A DNA stretch of 20,422 bases, taken from Chara braunii (lineage: Eukaryota; Streptophyta; Charophyceae; Charales; Characeae). Positions 17,778-20,422 of the stretch are shown one piece after another (position 1 is the first letter of the stretch; each line of letters opens with the position of its first letter). Made by a program: the position numbers and the translations under genes. The notes beneath the pieces were generated by a model that had not been told where the DNA came from, did not search any database, and saw only the letters and a list, made by a program, of their open reading frames with translations. The stretch spans positions 190,705 through 211,126 of the forward strand of contig BFEA01000985.1 in NCBI GenBank assembly GCA_003427395.1, read 5' to 3'.

Positions 17778-18180
17778 AGAAGCTCGTCATGGCTTATTGA
17801 AAACCTTAGTCGCACGCTCGAAATGACTTTCGATAACGGTGGATAACGGTGGATAACGGTAAATAACGGTTGAGTGGATACGAGAAAGAAGCTCGTCGCG
17901 GCTCATTGAAAACCTTCGTCGCACGCTCGGAATGCCTTTTGATAACGGTGGATAACGGTGGATAACGGTGGAGTGGTTAAAAATGAATAACGGTGGGACA
18001 ACTGCGGACAAGGCAAGTGTGCATACCTGTGGATAACTACGAGTCACTGTGAATCGTAACGGTGGTTGACGGTGGATAACGGTGGATAACTAGGAGTCAC
18101 TGTGGATCATAACGGTGGTTGACGGTGGATAACGGTAAGCTGACGATGGAGGATAACGGGCGGCAACTGTGGTTTACTGA
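17778..18180. repeat. GATAACGGTG minisatellite with higher-order duplications
   Basis: The decamer (G)GATAACGGT(G) is repeated in clusters at 17835-17871, 17941-17997 and 18060-18165. Around it, a ~107-bp unit (GAAGCTCGTC..GGCT.ATTGAAAACC...GCACGCTCG) occurs at 17778 and 17889, and a ~60-bp unit (GATAACTA.GAGTCACTGTG..ATC.TAACGGTGGTTGACGGTG) occurs at 18022 and 18084. Confidence 0.85.
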
Positions 18181-18365
18181 GTCCGCACGTACACGTTCAG
18201 CCACCAGTCTAACCATGGTCAAGAATGCAAGCAAGACCTCGGACTGGCCAAGCGATGATGAAGGACATCAGCTCACACTCTCCTCTTGCCACTCGTCATC
18301 GTGTAGAGGGTCGGCCTAGTCCTTGGAAAAAGAGAATGCATCTCTTTCCCCAATTATTCAACAAC
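18181..18365. other. Unremarkable non-coding interval
   Basis: No gene, repeat or regulatory element recognised between the minisatellite and the GMD downstream copies. Confidence 0.4.
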
Positions 18366-18393
18366 AATCCTCGCAAAAGTAGTTCTCCTTAAA

Positions 18394-18458
<65 letters not shown>

Positions 18459-18459
18459 N

Positions 18460-18549
<90 letters not shown>

Positions 18550-18609
18550 GTGCAAGCTCTAGCTCTCCGTTCGCCATCACCTTGACAAGATTCTCGAATA
18601 GAACACAAT

Positions 18610-18612
<3 letters not shown>
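18366..18612 (-). pseudogene. Decayed copy of the GMD C-terminal segment, split by a 150-bp (GA)n expansion
   Basis: On the minus strand, 18547-18599 reads FENLVKVMANGELELAPRE, against [19 protein letters not shown] in GMD: about 12 of 19-20 residues agree and the nucleotide match is visible through CTAGAGCT.GC...CGAGAGA. Where GMD continues with AAG, this copy runs into (GA)75 (18397-18546, N at 18459), then GTTTAAGGAGAACTACTTTT (18372-18394), which resembles the VLVENGF codons of GMD. It has no start or upstream domain, so it is a fragment, not a gene. It lies in the 3' flank of GMD, same orientation. Convergent low-complexity similarity is possible but unlikely given the collinear match on both sides of the expansion. 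Confidence 0.6.
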
Positions 18613-18658
<46 letters not shown>

Positions 18659-18736
18659 GTTCGTTCGTGATGCAAGCTCTCTGTTCGGCATCACCTTGGC
18701 GAGCTTCTCGAGAAGAACAACACAATTACTATTCCC
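18613..18736 (-). pseudogene. Second decayed GMD C-terminal copy, ending in a (GA)22 tract
   Basis: The minus-strand reading LEKLAKVMPNRELASRTNARERE (given in two parts: LEKLAKVMPNRELA, then SRTNARERE) parallels [19 protein letters not shown]. The (GA)n at 18613-18656 begins at the same codons (GCGAGAGA) as in the other copy. Its upstream piece AATAGTAATTGTGTTGTTCT is shared with the other copy (AATAATTGTGTTCT), so the two are tandem units of about 115 bp. The fragment has no start codon of its own that makes sense. Confidence 0.55.
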
Positions 18737-18782
18737 TTTCCCTTTTCCTTCCCCAGATTTCGCCGACTTTTTTTTTTCCGAC

Positions 18783-19874
18783 TTAAATAGTGAGATTAAG
18801 AAATCCATTCTCAACGAGGACCTTCTCTCGCGCCGCGAGCTCTAGATCGCTTTCGACCATCATTTTCACGAGTTCCTTGAAATGAACCCGCGGCTTCCAT
18901 CCAAGCTTCGCCCGCGCTTTCGCTGCACTTCCCCGCAGGTTATCTACTTCGCTAGGCCGGAAATACTTGGGGTCAATCTCCACGTGCTCCTTCCAATTGA
19001 GTCCGACATAGCTAAACGCTTCTTCGAGAAGCTCTTCCACAGTGTGCGAGTCCTCTGTCGCAACGACGTAGTCGTCTGGCACATCTTGCTGGAGCATCAA
19101 CCACATCGCCTCCACATAATCGCCTGCAAATCCCCAATCCCTCGACGCTTTCAGATTACCAAGATAGAGTTTTTTCTGCAATCCATGCTTGATTCTCCCG
19201 ACGGCACGTGTCACTTTCCTAGTGACGAAATTCTCGCCTCTCCTCGGGCTTTCATGATTAAACAAGATGCCATTACAGGCGAACAACCCGTACGCTTCGC
19301 GGTAATTAACGGTGTAATAATGGGCAGCGACCTTGGCGACGGCGTAAGGACTACGGGGATGGAACTTGGTGGTCTCGCTCTGGGGGGGAGGGGTGGCTCC
19401 GTACATCTCGGACGACCCGGCTTGGTAGTACTTCACCTTGCGACCGGTCGTTCGGATATGAGATCGGACGGCTTCCAGCAGTCGCAGCGCTCCGGTCCCT
19501 GTCACGTCGCCCGTGTACTCGGGATTCTCGAAAGACACTGCCACGTGGGACATAGCCGCCAGATTGTACACCTCGTCGGGATTCACTACATCAATCAGCT
19601 TCCGCAAGGAATTGCTGTCGGACAAATCGCCATAATGAAGCTTCAGCCTGGCGCCAGCGGCATGGGGGTCCACATAGATGTGATTAATTCTCTGGGTATT
19701 GAAATTAGACGACCGTCGAATTATCCCGTGGACTTCGTACCCCTTGCTCAGCAGAAATTCCGCCAAATAAGACCCATCTTGCCCGGTGATACCCGTGATG
19801 AGTGCGCGCTTAACAGGAACAGGCTGCGTCTCCGCTGCCGTCTCAGCCGGCGCCGGCGCGACAGCAGCCGCCAT
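18783..19874 (-). CDS. GMD: GDP-mannose 4,6-dehydratase, single exon
   Basis: Converts GDP-D-mannose to GDP-4-keto-6-deoxy-D-mannose with bound NADP, the first step of cytosolic GDP-L-fucose synthesis; the GDP-fucose is used in cell-wall polysaccharides and glycoproteins. The 363-residue product is a complete extended SDR: Ala/Pro-rich N-tail (1-22), Rossmann [15 protein letters not shown] with Gly28/Gly31/Gly34, [12 protein letters not shown] (51-62), [15 protein letters not shown] (104-118), QAGSSEMYG (151-159) with catalytic Ser/Glu, SPYAVAK with Tyr177 and Lys181, [15 protein letters not shown] (206-220), [25 protein letters not shown], and the C-terminal LGWKP...LVKMMV. Length and motifs match plant GMD. 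The ATG at 19874 is the first in frame before the Rossmann fold. No intron is seen; plant GMD genes are, as far as I recall, also intronless. A 10-A run directly after the stop (minus strand) leaves retrocopy origin open. Not tested: expression. Confidence 0.97.
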   Translation of the reverse strand: MAAAVAPAPAETAAETQPVPVKRALITGITGQDGSYLAEFLLSKGYEVHGIIRRSSNFNTQRINHIYVDPHAAGARLKLHYGDLSDSNSLRKLIDVVNPDEVYNLAAMSHVAVSFENPEYTGDVTGTGALRLLEAVRSHIRTTGRKVKYYQAGSSEMYGATPPPQSETTKFHPRSPYAVAKVAAHYYTVNYREAYGLFACNGILFNHESPRRGENFVTRKVTRAVGRIKHGLQKKLYLGNLKASRDWGFAGDYVEAMWLMLQQDVPDDYVVATEDSHTVEELLEEAFSYVGLNWKEHVEIDPKYFRPSEVDNLRGSAAKARAKLGWKPRVHFKELVKMMVESDLELAAREKVLVENGFLNLTI

Positions 19875-19941
19875 AGCTGTGAAGCTGCTGACCTGGACGT
19901 AGGAGAGATCACCTGCCTTCTATCTCCTAGTGATCTGCTGT

Positions 19942-19946
<5 letters not shown>

Positions 19947-19987
<41 letters not shown>
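19947..19987 (-). repeat. (GA/CT)n tract in the GMD 5' leader region
   Basis: About 20 AG dinucleotides lie 73 bp upstream of the GMD start codon, reading as CT on the coding strand. CT-rich microsatellites in 5' UTRs are common in plants; an effect on expression is inference. Confidence 0.85.
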
Positions 19988-19991
<4 letters not shown>

Positions 19992-20165
19992 CACAAAACG
20001 ACACACCAACAGAACGGCGAGCTAACTCCTGGAAGGTCAGCTCTTTGAGGAGAAAAGCAACGCAATGTCCACCAATATACATGCACACGTGAGCCAACTG
20101 ATATGACAAATTTTGCACAGAGATGGCTGTTTTCCACAAACCACAAGGATACAAGGATATAGGTA

Positions 20166-20172
20166 CTTTATA
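20166..20172 (-). promoter_or_regulatory. Possible GMD TATA box
   Basis: CTTTATA reads TATAAAG on the minus strand, about 295 bp upstream of the GMD start codon. The spacing would give a leader of about 260 nt that includes the (CT)n tract. No transcription start data; weak call. Confidence 0.25.
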
Positions 20173-20200
20173 TCTGATCTTTGGTGCAATTGCTGAAGTA

Positions 20201-20291
20201 ATGGTGAATAAGTCCGAATCTTATTCACCATGCTAAGCACTCAAAGACCATAAAGTCGCCCGTAAGAAAGAGATTCGGACTTATTCACCAT
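20201..20291. repeat. Nested inverted repeats upstream of GMD
   Basis: ATGGTGAATAAGTCCGAATCT (20201-20221; first 20: ATGGTGAATAAGTCCGAATC) is perfectly inverted at 20271-20291. The left copy also forms its own hairpin: GGTGAATAAG (20203-20212) pairs with CTTATTCACC (20220-20229) around a 7-nt loop. CTTATTCACCATGCT is thus present as a direct repeat at 20220 and 20280. Confidence 0.85.
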
Positions 20292-20422
20292 GCTTCTCTG
20301 TACTAATTCGCATGGAATTAAGTGCGAATGTGGACTCATTTACCATAAAGGGGAGCTAAGGCCTTCGCTCGTTGAGGAGAAAGAGCAACGCAATGTCCAC
20401 CAATATACATGCACACGTGAGC

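Larger units (their letters stand above)
20057..20422. repeat. 328-bp-spaced direct repeat upstream of GMD
   Basis: The sequence from GAGGAGAAA(A/G)GCAACG through CAATGTCCACCAATATACAT and GCACACGTGAGC occurs at about 20047-20095 and again at about 20374-20422, where the window ends. The repeat contains CACGTG (E-box/G-box core) at 20086-20091. The second copy continues beyond the window. Confidence 0.85.

Noticed and set aside
17833-18140. TTATCCAC(A)-like sites on the minus strand of the minisatellite, resembling bacterial DnaA boxes
   Set aside because: The window is eukaryotic nuclear DNA and the match comes from a decamer repeat; there is no replication gene or origin context.
18354-18814. 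Open frames with long Arg-Glu repeats
   Set aside because: They are the (GA)n arrays read as codons. Only the flanking LVK.M...ELA-type residues carry information, and those are treated as decayed GMD copies rather than a gene.
18882-19943. 353-codon plus-strand open frame
   Set aside because: It is the antisense shadow of GMD; the minus-strand frame has all dehydratase motifs.

Overview
The window looks like repeat-rich nuclear DNA from a green-lineage (streptophyte) eukaryote. The evidence is: an intact single-exon gene for a plant-type GDP-mannose 4,6-dehydratase (GMD); a U6 snRNA-like sequence with the plant-style 5' end; plant-type LINE retrotransposons with AP-endonuclease, reverse transcriptase and C-terminal zinc-knuckle parts; many long poly(A) tails; long (CT)n/(GA)n arrays; and two isolated N bases in low-complexity tracts. 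A charophyte alga with a bloated genome (Chara-like) would fit, but that is inference. Only GMD looks like a working host gene.

Layout. 1-2300 holds a poly(A) tail, a near-perfect 274-bp hairpin repeat (598-897) and a 978-bp element with TTA duplications (1032-2009) that contains a smaller inverted-repeat element and an 81-bp tandem duplication. 2298-10091 is LINE sequence, best read as one near-full-length LINE (L1) split in its endonuclease-RT linker by a second, 5'-truncated LINE (L2, about 3946-6392). Both are broken by stops and frameshifts. Their 3' tails share a hairpin motif.

10092-14000 is a patchwork: two members of a palindromic TA-flanked MITE family, a tRNA-derived SINE head, a small retroposon with a 16-bp target duplication, a TIR element flanked by ATGCATC, a truncated third LINE-like tail, and several tandem repeats, ending in a 166-bp triplication. 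14001-16261 is a DNA transposon with long terminal inverted repeats, a partial transposase-like ORF, a 350-bp internal tandem repeat and a duplicated right end. 16280-17260 is an array of degenerate repeats interrupted by a U6-like sequence and a 142-bp MITE. 17260-18180 is A-rich DNA followed by a GATAACGGTG minisatellite.

18360-20422 is the GMD locus on the minus strand. Its 5' UTR carries a (GA/CT)n tract. Its upstream region contains a 328-bp-spaced direct repeat and nested inverted repeats. Downstream of its stop lie two decayed copies of its own C-terminal coding segment. In both copies the CGAGAG codons matching the GMD C-terminus have expanded into (GA)n arrays; this is the most unusual feature of the window.

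The genes do not form an operon or pathway. GMD makes GDP-4-keto-6-deoxymannose for GDP-fucose; the rest is mobile DNA and its debris. No new multi-gene system was found.
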